NCBI GenBank assembly: GCA_963277665.1
Contig: OY728128.1
Span: 1,350,558,356-1,350,622,355 of the forward strand
Direction: 5' to 3'
Source: Viscum album
Lineage: Eukaryota > Streptophyta > Magnoliopsida > Santalales > Viscaceae
DNA: 64,000 nucleotides
The notes beneath the pieces were generated by a model. That model had not been told where the DNA came from and searched no databases. It was given only the letters and a program-made list of their open reading frames with translations. Below, piece after piece: positions 45,795 through 57,865 of the stretch. A program made the position numbers and the translations under genes. The stretch's first letter is position 1; the number at the start of each line of letters is the position of its first letter.

Positions 45795-48700
45795 TGTCAC
45801 GAACCCCTCCCCACAAAGTGTACCCCTTCTGGGCCGGCAATGTGAAAAGGGAGATAATGACCCCCGAGTCCCGCCTCCAGTAGGCCCCGGGTTGGCGACT
45901 AGCACCTAGGGTATAATAACATACAAATGGGAGGCATTACCCTCTAAGAGAACACATGCAGAAGAGAGAGATAGAATAGACTCCAATCAACTCCAACTTA
46001 GAACTGAGATATAAAAGGAAACCAAGTACATATATGAAATGTCATGCAAAAGTACTACAACTGAAGGGGAAAACTAAAAGTACCCAAAAAAAAGTTAAAC
46101 GGCAGCGACCACGAGCCCGAACAGCTCCTCCTCCAACCACAAGCTAGTATTAACCCGCTTGATCTCCAACCTGCTCCAAGTGACCTGAAAAACAGTTTAT
46201 AGATGCATAGGGTGAGTATAACAGTATACTCAGTAGGATCCTCCCCAAGCCTCTCGTGCAAAAGTAAAGAAAGCATGCTAAAGCCCAGTGAACAACAAGT
46301 GAAACTAACTCGTCACCTAAACAGGTATACTATGTTCCCAACCTCACCATGGCTACTCTCATCAAGTAACGCATACAAGAATATAGCATATAGTATAGAA
46401 TATCAAGGGTACCCCGCTACTACTTCCCCACTGGTTTGCCGCTTTGCCCCAACGACATACGTCATGTGCATCTCTCTCCAAAGGCTTGCCCGCAGACACC
46501 TGGGCTAAGCTCCACAATCTGCACCTCGTGCACCACATAGGCTTGCCCGCAGACACCTGGGCGAAGCACCACACCGTCCTCACAACCAAAGGTAACCAGG
46601 TAGTTTCCGGGAGCCACCACAGATCGCATAATGTGTATCATACGTCGGGTATAATACCTCAATCCATTACAGCCCATACTCCGAGTAAGGATCCTCAAGC
46701 CATCATAGCCTATACACGTTACATCTATAGTAGTCCATAGGATACTATATCCAGAATATATGTGTGTGAATAACCACAAGACATTACAGCCCTCTACACA
46801 CATATATGGGGTAACTAACCGCTGTGCCTCATGGCACAAGTATCTACCAAGAGAAGAGAGTGGGGCCAAAGGGGGTAGTCAGCCATTCGACCTCCCATCA
46901 GAATGTTGGGGAAAACACCCCCCCAGGGCTCAAAATCCCCGGGGTGTCAGTTTCCCTTACCGACAGGGTGGAGTAGCGTATAGAAACACAAAAAGTAAAG
47001 AATATATAAGTAACTCACATCCACACTATGGTAATTACCTAGTCTTAGATACAACTGCAGCTAACGTCTCTCAGACTCCAGGCTGCTACTTCTAAGACTA
47101 GGTATCCTATAAGCACACAAACATTTGAAGAGATTTATTAGATTACTCCGTTCTCATTTTATCAGTTCCACTGTACATTAATTAATTCTTTAAACATTAA
47201 TTAAGAATGAACAATTCCATATTAAACTGAATTGGCATCACATTCAAAAACAACTGCTCCTTTTTAAGATTCACATCACCTTTAAATTCTAGCATCTCCA
47301 TCCCCGTGTATTTTCACCATTTAATCAAACATTCATTACAGAATTACTTTTCCACATTCCCAGGCATTCTAGAAAAGCATCCTATGCTTCTAAACACAAA
47401 GGAGGCTCAACACGGTGAGTAGATATACTACCCATCAAGTCTTTTCCACCTATAGAAAGAGCATATACCCATTCTCCCTCGAGAGGCTAAACACGGAAAG
47501 CACGTGGCATACCTCGCGCATCTTCGCCTCCTTCGGAAGAAGGGTAGCAAGACCAGCTGCCTTGAGCAGTGGGGAAAAGCAAAGCAGATTAACATTCAAG
47601 AAAACTGCAAGCAACCAGCAACCACATCCATCTCATTCCATCACCCCTGGTGTCCTCCCCGAAACCCACATGCATAAACTGATGCATCTCGCCACTCTAG
47701 GCGTCATCTGCTGCCATAACCACAAGGCCTCCATGCCTCCACATATCACAACAGCCATCTAGGCTCACATCACAGCACAAGCAGCAGGAAAACAAACATC
47801 ACATCATGGGCTCTTGACCCTTTAACAAACAAGAGGGTAACTCAGAACCCTTTTAGAAATTCCCACATAATGTGTTCTTTAATCCATATTGAATTGGCAG
47901 ATTTGTTATTCGTAGGTTCCAATCATGGATACCTAATCAGTAAGCTATCACAATTAAATAACCATGCTTACTTCCCTAATTTGATTATCCTCAAATTAGA
48001 ACGACTACAACAACGGCAATAACCAGATTAATTTATATGCCTCTTTATCTTTAGCCAATTAATTAACAATTAATTCCGGCTTTACATTCATTATCAATTT
48101 CTATCATGAACGAATAACAAATCAAAGAAAACATAGATAACACTCTATCTAGCAAAACATGAGGCAACTATTATCACGGTATAAAGAAACAACATGCGAT
48201 CAACCAATTCTCTTAATCCGGTTCAAGTATTTAATTAGGTCAATTTCATTGTGATCCAAAGGGATAAATCATGCTAATTCTATGATTGCACATATACAAT
48301 TAGAGGATCCATGAATCCCCTACCTCAAACAGTTCCTCACGTTCTTTATCCACACAACAGGTCACGATCCTCCCCTCGCAACAACTGCATCCACCGGAGG
48401 ATGCTGCGGTACGACAGTACCAACCAACCCCAAGAAAACCCATTAGAATCTTGGAAATTACATGGTATAATTATGGAAAGGAGGATAGGAGAAGATGCAC
48501 CCCAAAAGAATGACGATACAACATACCTTATATCGAAGATTGATCGACACAGCTTGGTTGCATCAAAACAAAGTGGAACCAATCCTAGGAGTAAAGATTG
48601 TTTGTGCAACTCCTACGGAAAGGATTGAATGGTTCTAGTTCCTCCTAGTTGAGAACAAAGGGAAAGAACAAGGGAGAATGATATCTCGTCCCTTTTTGAA

Positions 48701-49257
48701 GATTAAATGGGGCAACGGTTTAAGATCCGGTTAATTCTCCATTAAAAACGGATCGCATTAACCCACGCGGTTTGACCAAGTAAAACATTCCAAGCCTTAG
48801 GAATAATTAATATAGGATTTATGGCATTTTAAACGGCCTTAAGAGCCCTTAAAATAAGGCTTAAAAAGTATTTTACATCAAAGGAAACGTCAAAAGGGGC
48901 AAAACTGTAGGAATCTGGAAACAATGTTCACCCACTGTTACTATACATGAAACCGATCTGTGAAACCGATCTGTGAAACCGATCTGTGAAACCGATCTGT
49001 GAAACCAATCTGTGAAACCGATCTATCACACCGATCTGTGAAACCGATCTGTCAGACCGATCTGTGAAACCGATCTGTCAGACCGATCTGTGAAACCGAT
49101 CTGTGAGACCGATCTGTTACTGTTCATAAAACTGGAAACACTGTTCATAGAACTGGAAAATTGGAAAAGTGTTGGGGATAAGTCCCCTTGACCTCCCGGA
49201 ACACCTCCAACACCAAAATTCACAAAGTAATGGACCGGAGAGGTCTGGGCCATTACA
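45795..49257 (-). repeat. 3' LTR of RLG-6 (left copy)
   Basis: TGTCACGAAC start (a diverged TGTCATGACC) and CCATTACA end. Same layout as the RLG-5 LTR, but with a 13-bp array where RLG-5 has the 26-bp and 68-bp arrays. Open frames on either strand here are not shared with RLG-5 and are not genes. Confidence 0.94.
48949..49117. repeat. 13-bp tandem array, 13 copies (RLG-6 left LTR)
   Basis: GAAACCGATCTGT units with variants CAGACC, CACACC and GAGACC, 169 bp. From the eighth unit a two-unit alternation (GAAACC / CAGACC) appears, an early higher-order pattern. Confidence 0.93.
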
Positions 49258-49521
49258 TTAGATACCTCTCAAAACATTCTCGTCCTCGAGAATTAAAAAC
49301 CAACCCAGAAGAAAAGAGGGGTCTGAACAACCACCCCATAAGATACCTCTTAGGGGAAAACCACCATGAGTTGTTCGAAATCTGGAACAAAACTACGACA
49401 TCTGGGAGTATGGGAATAAACAATCCATACCCAAACAATTCATTCATAACATCACATGAAAATTACATAAATAAAACATGAAAGGTCTAACCAGAGAGGA
49501 AACATCATTACATAAAAGGAG

Positions 49522-50945
49522 TTAAACATTGAACAACTCTGGGTACTGAGCACGTATCTGTGACTCATGCTCCCAGGTACTCTCCTCCATGCCACCGTGT
49601 CACCACAAGACACGAAATAAGGGGATAGAACGCCCACACAACACCTTCTCCTTGTGGTCTTGGATCTCCACAGGTCACTCCTTGAAGGTTGCATCATCAT
49701 CAATATCGATCTCTCCCCAATCGATAACATGAGATTCATCATGAAGATAACGACAGAGCTGTGATACATGGAAAACATCATGTATCCGACTCATCTGAGG
49801 GGGAAGTGCTACTCGATATGCCACAGCTCCAACACGAGCTAACACCTCGAAAGGCCCAACAAACCGGGGAGAAAGCTTACTTCCACGACCAAACCTTCGC
49901 TACCCACGACGGGGAGTCACCTCCAGAAACACATGATCCCCAACATTAAACTCTAAAGGTCTCATTCTTTGATCAGCATATGATTTCTGACGATCCTGTG
50001 CTGTCTTCATCCTCTCACGAATCACCTATACCATCTCTGTTGTATTATTCACTAGTTCTGGTCCGAGAATTGCTGACTCTCCGAACCCAGTCCAGCATAA
50101 TGGAGAACGGCATGGCCGGCCATACAAGGCTTCAAACGGCGCCATGCTGATGGTAGAATGAAAACTATTATTGTAAGCAAACTCTACCAAGGGTAAGTGC
50201 TTTTTACATGAACCTCCAAAATCAAGAACACAAGAGCGCAACATGTCTTCAAGAGTCTGGATTGTTCGTTCTGTCTGACCATCCGTTTGAGGATGAAAAG
50301 TAGTGCTAAGGCATAATTGAGAACCAAAAGCATGTTGGAGACCTCTCCACACCCTAGAGTTAAAACGAGGATCTCGATCAGAAATGATCGTCTTAGTAAC
50401 TCCGTGAAGCCTCACCACCTCCTCCAGATACTGCCTCGACAAAACCTCCACTGAGCTCGACTCCTTGATTGCTATGAAGTGGGCCGATTTAGTTAAACGA
50501 TCCACTACCACCCATATAGCATCATGCCCACCCGGAGCTCGAGGTAAACCTGTAACAAAGTCCATTGAGATGTCCTCCCACTTCCACTGAGGAATCTCTA
50601 TGTGTTGGAGAAGACCACTAGGAACACGGTGTTCGGCCTTCACCTTCTGGCAGACTAAACATCAAGACACACATTCTGCAACTGTACGCTTCAGCCCAGG
50701 CCACCAAAACTGACTCCTCAAGGATCGGTACATCTTCGTCACACCAGGATGTACCACCAAGGGTGAACTATGGAACTCTCGGAGAACCGTCTCACGCATC
50801 GCCAAAGGAACAAAAATTCTGCCATGATACAACACTCGGTGTTGTTCATCCTCCGACCAACCATCAGGGGCCTCCCCACAAACAACTCTGTCTCTCCAAA
50901 CTTCCACCTCTAGATCACCCAACTAAGACTCTTCCACCTTCTGCA
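49522..50945 (-). pseudogene. Integrase of RLG-6
   Basis: Residues about 1017-1490. The zinc finger has VVHPGVTKMY, FWWPGLKRTV and CLVCQKVK (a stop sits just before CLVC). The catalytic core has WVVVDRLTKSAHF, TIISDRDPRF and HPQTDGQTERTIQTLE, so all three acidic residues are kept. A GPF motif ([10 protein letters not shown]) and [13 protein letters not shown] follow, then the chromodomain-like end (EKVLCGRSIPL...ESTWEHES...YPELF). Stops: before CLVC, after TTEMV, in the RRG region, after FKE, and TGA at 49600-49602 in LW.HGG. The last is also present in RLG-5. Confidence 0.93.
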
Positions 50946-51500
50946 TCAGATATTACTGCACCATCATCTGGAAAAGACAACCTCTACCTCCAAACTCTTC
51001 CATATCAAGATGTAATGCTGACAGTTCCTCCATTACTCTCCAAGAATCACCGGATTCACGCACAGCATCACTACGTGACTTTCGGCTCAGCGCATCAGCA
51101 ACAACATTTCCCTTCCCAGGTGTATACGATATTTCGAAGTCGTATTCCTGCAATAACTCCATCCACCGACGCTGCCGCAAGTTCAAGTCCCGCTGAGAGA
51201 AAACATACCTCAAACTCTTATGATCGGTGAAAACCACAAAGCGCTTGCCAATGAGGTAATGTCTCCACAACTTCAGCGCAAACACCACGGCTGCCAACTC
51301 AAGATCATGGGTGGCATAGTTGCGTTCATGGGGACGCAATTTTCGGGACCCATAAGAAACAACTGACCTTTGTTGCATAAGTACATAGCCTAGCCCCAGA
51401 TGTGACGCATCGCAGAAGACGTCAAACTGGACTCCCTCAGCTGGAAGACAAAGAACAGGAGCACTTACCAACTTCTCCTTTAGATACTTGAATGCTGCCT
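50946..51500 (-). pseudogene. RNase H of RLG-6
   Basis: 172 open codons (51471-50953). [14 protein letters not shown] (first Asp), [13 protein letters not shown] (Glu), [12 protein letters not shown] (second Asp) and [16 protein letters not shown], the last being the conserved end with its Asp. All catalytic residues are present and nothing is missing inside the domain. Flanked by stops at DQC and at VQ. Among the best preserved RNase H sequences in the window. Confidence 0.93.
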
Positions 51501-52340
51501 AACACTGATCATTCCACATGAATGCTTGATCCTTCTTGGTCAAATATGTTAGAGGAGTCACAACCCGTGAGAAATTTGCTACGAACCTCCTGTAATAGCC
51601 TGTGAGACCAAGGAAACTTCGCACCTCTGACATTGTCTTGGGGGCTGCCCAAGACACTACTGCTTCTATCTTCTATGGATCCACAGCTACTCCCTGTTGG
51701 GACACAACATGCCCTAAGAAACGAACTTCTCGAGCCCAGAACTCACACTCGGACAACTTACCAAACAACTGATGTTGGCGAAGAACTCCCAAAACGGCTC
51801 GTAGATGCTCTGCATGCTCTTCTTCAGATGTGGAGTACACAAGGATGTCATCGATGAAAACAACAACAAACTTGTCCAGTAATTCACGGAACACAGCATT
51901 CATCAACCCCATGAAAACAGCTGGAGCATTCTTCACACCGAATGGAATTACAACAAACTCATAATTCCCATGACGACAACGGAAAGCAGTCTTCGGGATA
52001 TCATCATCCTTTACACGCATCTGATGATATCCTGACCGCAAGTCGATCTTTGAGAACCAACTTGCACCCTTCAGTTGATCAAATAGGTCATCAATCTGTG
52101 GAAGAGGATAGTGATTCTTTATTTTCACTTTGTTTAATCGACGATAATCGACGCACAACTGCAAACTTTCATCGGCCTTCTTCACGAACAAGACTGGTGC
52201 ACCCCATGGAGACACACTTGGCCGAAAAAAACCGCACTTCAACATATCATCAAGCTGTATACGTAGCTCTCGTAACTCAGAAGGGGCCATTCTATACGGA
52301 GACATAGAGATAGGAGACGCTCCTGGCTATAGCTCGATCC
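51501..52340 (-). pseudogene. Reverse transcriptase of RLG-6
   Basis: 210 open codons (52305-51673), residues 564-774. [46 protein letters not shown] (first Asp), [17 protein letters not shown] and FIDDILVY at about 51835-51858 with both Asp intact, then FLGHVVS and a stop in [10 protein letters not shown]. The catalytic centre looks complete, unlike the RLG-5 copy. Only the surrounding stops prevent a product. Confidence 0.94.
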
Positions 52341-52479
52341 CAAACTCGATCTCTCGTCGAGGTGGTAATGCTACAACCTCTTCGGGAAATACATCAGGGT
52401 ACTCCTCCACAACCCTAGGAAACGCCAACTGCTCAACCTCTAAAGAACATAACATCATCTCAGCCATCATGGATGATAA

Positions 52480-52872
52480 GGATAAAACCTACCTATGACC
52501 CATCCGAGGATCTCGCTCACCAGCAAACACCACTGTTTCTCCATCTACATCAAAGAAAACGAACTTCTTCCTGTAGCAATCCACAATAGCCTGCACCGAA
52601 TACAACTAATCCATGCCGAGTATGACATCATATGGTTGTATTCATAAACATAGGAAATCTCCCCAAGAGCGGTGTTTCCCCAACACTAGCTCACAGTCTC
52701 TACATACTTCAAACAAGTCAGCTCGACCTCCAACTGGCGTAGTCAACGCCAAGGGCACTGGAAGCCTCTCTACCTCAAGTCCCAAAGCATGGACAAGGGT
52801 AGGTGATATAAATGAGTGTGTCGCTCCTGAATAAAACAAGGCATACATCAAGGTAGAAAACAAGCAAAGGGT
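52480..52872 (-). pseudogene. Aspartic protease of RLG-6
   Basis: Residues about 378 onward. The active-site motif reads YSGATHSFIS at about 52805-52833: the catalytic Asp is Tyr (a GAT-to-TAT change), so the protease would be dead even without stops. PVGGRADLFEVCRDCELVLG follows. Stops hit FLCL.IQPYD and MD.LYS. RLG-5 lost a different residue of the same motif (DLGA). Confidence 0.92.
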
Positions 52873-52875
52873 ACC

Positions 52876-53994
52876 TCAGACGACGTCTGGCTCGCCTGGA
52901 GCTGGCAACGCTAGAGCATGAATCTGACCACGACCACCTCCACGGCCTCTCTGACCCTGATGACGACCACCACCACGGTCGCGCTCTGTTCTCTGAGGAC
53001 GGGGAGCGTCATGGGGTTGTCCTCTGCCTACTCCATCTACCCTCTGGTGATCTAAAGCTGGTGCAACCTGCTGCTGTTGCCTCGGCTGGAACTGCCTCAA
53101 CGGAGGAACCTGGAGTGGAGCGCCTGGTGCATGATGACTGCTCTGAAAAGTCGGGCACTCCCGCTGCTGATGACCACGACCACCACAAGAAAAACAAGCG
53201 CCTGATCCCTTGGCATAGGCCTGAGAGTTTCTGCCTCCGGAGAAACGAGATGGGAAGGGCTGGGACCTACCCCCAGGTGAACAAAAACTCTTCTGTCCTG
53301 AAAACCGGGAACCCCGGACCACAGCTCTGCTTCGTGAGGAATCATGACGATTCCCCTCTTGTGACGATCCAGTCCTAGCCAAAGTCCTCTCAACAACCTC
53401 TGCCCTCGCCAGCACCTCAAGATATGTCTTCAGCATAAATGGGGTGACCTGGCGCTGGATCTCTGGACGCAAAGCCTCCTCGAAATGCCTTGCCCCGGCC
53501 TCATCATCTGGTAACAGGTCTGAAGCATATCGTAGAAGGTTCCTGAAACAGATTCCAAACTCTCGAACACTGGAGCTCCCCTATCGAAGGGTGAGAAGCT
53601 CCCGGCGACTGGACGCCTTCGCAGTCAAAGAAATAAACTCAACTCTAAACCGGTCTTGAAACTCCTCCCATGAGATTGCTGACTCCTCACGATCATCGAG
53701 GAACAAGAACCACCACTGCCTCGCTGCTCCACGCAGCATCGTCACAACCAAGGACACCCAGTGTTCCTTCCGAGAAAGAATCGAACTGAAGCCTATCTCG
53801 ATCTCCTCCAACCAGTCTTCTGTGACTGCATCTGAAACGGAGCCCCCGTACTTCTGTAGACTCTGGCACTGAAACTCTCAAAGTTTCTTCCTCCAAGTGT
53901 CATCGTCATCAACCTCTACTCGGCGGTGATCTGCTGGAATAGCCTGTTGGGCATCTTCTGCGCAAACCTGATGAGGACGTCGACCTGGACCCAT
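52876..53994 (-). pseudogene. gag of RLG-6
   Basis: Start MGPGRRPHQVC at 53994, chosen because it follows the PBS and leads the single frame. The capsid domain (about residues 55-195) has EEIEIGFSSILSRKEHWVS, AARQWWFLFLDDREE, WEEFQDRFRVEFI and AEVVERTLARTGS. The zinc knuckle CFSCGGRGHQQREC (C-x2-C-x4-H-x4-C) is intact at 53155-53196. A basic Gln/Arg/Gly-rich tail (GGGRHQGQRGRGGGRGQ) follows. Stops at KL.EF near 53880 and LR.GS near 53581, both explained by one C-to-T each. Confidence 0.93.
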
Positions 53995-54363
53995 ACCTGT
54001 AAAATAAAAACTATTAGAGCTCCTAAGCCTGGAATATGGAAGACTCAACATTAATTAATTAATTGTTTTGTTTTATTAATTTCAGGTTACCTATCCCAAG
54101 GTCTACCCATTCAAACACAGGCATAAAGAATAATGATGCATGATCCTTTCCTAGGTCTCTACCCTGCAACCAGTATCACTTTGTTTAGTAGCCATCGTAA
54201 ACTTAAAGGTCTGTGCAACAGATCATAGGGGGCCCTGAACGCCTATTTCTCTGCTGGTATCCAGTGTTTACCCCACTTTCTAAACATTAATGACATAGTT
54301 TCCCTACCATCCCATGCATCCTCACCTGTGCCTAACTCCAAACTCTATCATATCCCTCAACCA

Positions 54364-54377
54364 GAGCTCTGATACCA
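54364..54377 (-). other. Primer-binding site of RLG-6
   Basis: - strand TGGTATCAGAGCTC; the first 12 bases match the initiator-Met tRNA 3' end in full. Three bases separate it from the 5' LTR end. Confidence 0.93.
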
Positions 54378-54380
54378 CTC

Positions 54381-57300
54381 TGTCATGACCCCCTCTCCAC
54401 AAAGTGTACCCCTCCTGGGCTGGCAATGTGAAAAGGGAGATAATGACCCCCGAGTCCCGCCTCCAGTAGGCCCCGGGTTGGCGACTAGCACCGAGGGTAT
54501 AATAACATACAAATGGGAGGCATTACCCTCTAAGAGAACACATGTAGAAGAGAGAGATAGAATAGACTCCAATCAACTCCAACTTAGAACTGAGATATAA
54601 AAGGAAACCAAGTACATATATGAAATGTCATGCAAAAGTACTAAAACTAACGGGGAAAACTAAAAGTACCCAAAAAAAAGTTAAACGGCAGCGACCACGA
54701 GCCCAAACAGCTCCTCCTCCAACCACAAGCTAGTAGTAACCCGCTTGATCTCCAACCTGCTCCAAGTGACCTGAAAAACAGTTTATAGATACATAGGGTG
54801 AGTATAACAGTATATTCAGTAGGATCCTCCCCAAGCCTCTCGTGCAAAAGTAAAGAAAGCATGCTAAAGCCCAGTGAACAACAAGTGAAACTAACTCGTC
54901 ACCTAAACAGGTATACTATGTTCCCAACCTCACCATGGCTACTCTCACCAAGTAACGCATACAAGAATATAGCATATAGTATAGAATATCAAGGGTACCC
55001 CGCTACTACTTCCCCACTGGTTTGTCGCTTTCCCCCAATGACATACATCCTGTGCATCTCTCTCCAAAGGCTTTCCCGCAGACACCTGGGCTAAGCTCCA
55101 CAATCTGCACCTCGTGCACCACATAGGCTTGCCCGCAGACACCTGGGCGAAGCACCACGCCGTCCTCACAACCAAAGGTAACCAGGTAGTTTCTGGGAGC
55201 CACCACAGCTCGCATAACGTGTATCATACGTCGGGTATAATACCTCAATCCATTACAGCCCATACTCCGAGTAAGGATCCTCAAGCCATCATAGCCTATA
55301 CACGTTACACCTATAGTAGTCCATAGGATACTATATCCAGAATATATGCATGTGAATAACCACAAGCCATTACAGCCCTCTACACACATATATGGGGTAA
55401 CTAACCATTGTGCCTCATGGCACAAGTATCTACCAAGAGAAGAGAGCGGGGCCAAAGGGGGTAGTCATCCATTCGACCTCCCATTAGAATGTTGGGGAAA
55501 ACACCCCCCCCCCCAGGGCTCAAAATCCCCAGGGTGTCAGTTGCCCTTACCGACAGGGTGGAGTAGCGTATAGAAACACAAAAAGTACAGAATATATAAG
55601 TAACTCACATCCACACTATGGGCATTACCTAGTCTTAGATACAACTACAGCTAACGTCTCTCAGACTCCAGGCTGCTACTTCTAAGACTAGGTATCCTAT
55701 AAGCACACAAACATTTGAAGAGATTTATTAGATTACTCCATTCTCATTTTATCAGTTCCACTGTACATTAATTAATTCTTTAAACATTAATTAAGAATGA
55801 ACAATTTTACATTAAACTGAATTGACATCACATTCAAAAACAACTGCTCCTTTTTAAGATTCACATCACCTTTAAATTCCAGCATCTCCATCCCCGTGGA
55901 TTTTCACCATTTAACCAAACATTCATTACAGAATTACTTTTCCACATTCCCAGGCATTCTAGAAAAGCATCATATGCTTCTAAACACAAATGAGGCTCAA
56001 CACGGTGAGTAGATATACTACTCGTCGAGTCTTTTCCGCCTATAGAAAGAGCATATACTCATTCTCCCTTGAGAGGCTAAACACGGAAAGCACGTGGCAT
56101 ACCCTGCGCGTCTTCGCCTCCTTCGGAAGAAGGGTAGCAAGACCAGCTGCCTTGAGCAGTGGGGAAAAGAAAAGCAGATTAACATTCAAGAAAACCGCAA
56201 GCAACCAGCAACCACATCCATCCCATTCCATCGCCCCTGGTGTCCTACCCAACACCCACATGCATAAACTGATGCATCTCGCCACTCTAGGCATCATCTG
56301 ATGCCATAAACACAAGGCCTCCATGCCTCCACATATCACAACAGCCATCCAGGCTCACATCACAGCACAAGCAGCAGGAAAACAAACATCCCATCATGGG
56401 CTCTTTACCCTTAAACAAACAAGAGGGTAACTCAGAACCCTTTTAGAAATTCCCACATAATGTGTTATTTAATCCATATTGAATTGGAAGATTTGTTATT
56501 CGTGGGTTCCAATCATGGATACCTAATCAGCAAGCTATCACAATTAAATAACCATGCTTACTTCCCTAATTTGATTATCCTCAAATTAGAACGACTACAA
56601 CAACGGCAATAACCAGATTAATTTATATGCCTCTTTATCTTTAGCCAATTAATTAACAATTAATTCCGGCTTTACGTTCATTATCAATTTCTATCATGAA
56701 CGAATAAAAAATCAAAGAAAACATAGATAACACTCTATCTAGCAAAACATGAGGCAATCGTTATCACGGTATAAAGAAACAACATGCGATCAACCAATTC
56801 TCTTAATACAGTTCAAGTATTTAATTAGGTCAATTTCATTGTGATCCAAAGGGATAAATCATGCTAATTCTACGATTGCACATATACAATTAGAGAAGCC
56901 ATGAATCCCCTACCTCAAACAGTTCCTCAGGTTCTTTATCCACACAACAGGTCACGATCCTCCCCTCGCGACAACTACATCCACCGGAGGATGATGCGGT
57001 ACGACAGTACCAACCAACCCCAAGAAAACCCATTAGAATCTTGGAAATTACAAGGTATAATTATGGAAAGGAGGATAGGAGAAGATGCACCCCAAAAGAA
57101 CGACGATACAACATACCTTATATCGAAGATTGATCGACATAGCTTGGTTGCATCAAAACAAAGCGGAACCAATCCTAGGAGTAAAGATTGATTGTACAAC
57201 TCCTACGGAAAGGATTGAAAGGTTCTAGTGCCTCCTAGTTGAGAACAAAGGGAAAGAACAAGGGAGAATGATATCTCGTCCCTTTTTGAAGATTAAATGG

Positions 57301-57860
57301 GGCAACGGTTTAAGATCCGGTTAATTCTCCATTAAAAACGGATCGCATTAACCCACACGGTTTGACCAAGTAAAACATTCCAAGCCTTAGGAATAATTAA
57401 TATAGGATTTATGGCATTTTAAACGGCCTTAAGAGCCCTTAAAATAAGGCTTAAAAAGTATTTTACGTCAAAGGAAACGTCAAAAGGGGCAAAACTGTAG
57501 GAATCTGGAAAAACTGTTCACCCACTGTTACTGTACATGAAACCGATCTGTGAAACCGATCTGTGAAACCGATCTGTGAAACCGATCTGTGAAACTGATT
57601 TGTCACACCGATCTGTGAAACCGATCTGTCAGACCGATCTGTGAAACCGATCTGTCAGACTGATCTGTGAAACCGATCTGTGAGACCGATCTGTCAGACC
57701 GATCTGTGAGACCGATCTGTTACTGTTCATAAAATTGGAAACACTGTTCACAGAACTGTAAAATTGGAAAAGTGTTGGGGATAAGTCCCCTTGACCTCCC
57801 GGAACACCTCCAATACCAAAATTCACAAAGTAATGGACCGGAGAGGTCCGGGCCATTACA
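54381..57860 (-). repeat. 5' LTR of RLG-6 (right copy)
   Basis: 3480 bp, paired with 45795-49257. A C-run of 11 at about 55504-55514 compares with 7 in the left copy. Confidence 0.95.
57539..57720. repeat. 13-bp tandem array, 14 copies (RLG-6 right LTR)
   Basis: Same GAAACCGATCTGT units and nearly the same variant order as the left array; one unit more near the end (182 bp). Confidence 0.93.
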
Positions 57861-57865
57861 GGGTA
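57861..57865. repeat. Right target-site duplication of RLG-6 (GGGTA)
   Basis: Matches 45790-45794 exactly; RLG-5 LTR resumes with ACTCAGAATCC. Confidence 0.92.

Larger units (their letters stand above)
49522..53994 (-). pseudogene. gag-pol of RLG-6: single frame, about 16 stops, no frameshift
   Basis: The ATG at 53994 and the final stop TAA at 49522-49524 are 4473 nt apart, and every recognised domain (gag, protease, RT, RNase H, integrase) sits in this one frame (checked by coordinate arithmetic). Compared with RLG-5, most in-frame stops correspond to CGA or CAG codons turned into TGA or TAG, or TGG into TAG, as expected from loss of methylated cytosines. The protein would be about 1490 residues, normal for the lineage. 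Individual domains follow as separate entries. No internal initiation or frameshift signal is needed, since gag and pol are fused. Confidence 0.93.
45795..57860 (-). mobile_element. RLG-6: full-length Ty3/gypsy chromovirus, youngest insertion
   Basis: 12,066 bp with LTRs of 3463 bp (45795-49257) and 3480 bp (54381-57860), a 5-bp duplication GGGTA, an initiator-Met PBS and one gag-pol frame. Stretches of the LTRs compared by eye are about 96% identical. The 17-bp length difference equals one extra 13-bp repeat plus four extra C in a C-run. Integrase has the chromodomain-like tail of Tekay/Del elements, whose long LTRs it also shares. Inactive because of about 16 stop codons. Confidence 0.95.

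Noticed and set aside
46760..47095. 111-codon + strand frame in the RLG-6 LTR
   Set aside because: Antisense to the element and not kept in the other LTR of the pair; chance frame in GC-richer sequence.
48949..49117. Regular short repeats resembling a CRISPR array
   Set aside because: Units are head-to-tail with no unique spacers, lie inside an LTR and recur in the paired LTR; the genome is a plant's.
51942..52307. 121-codon + strand frame opposite the RLG-6 RT
   Set aside because: Shadow of the RT coding sequence on the other strand.
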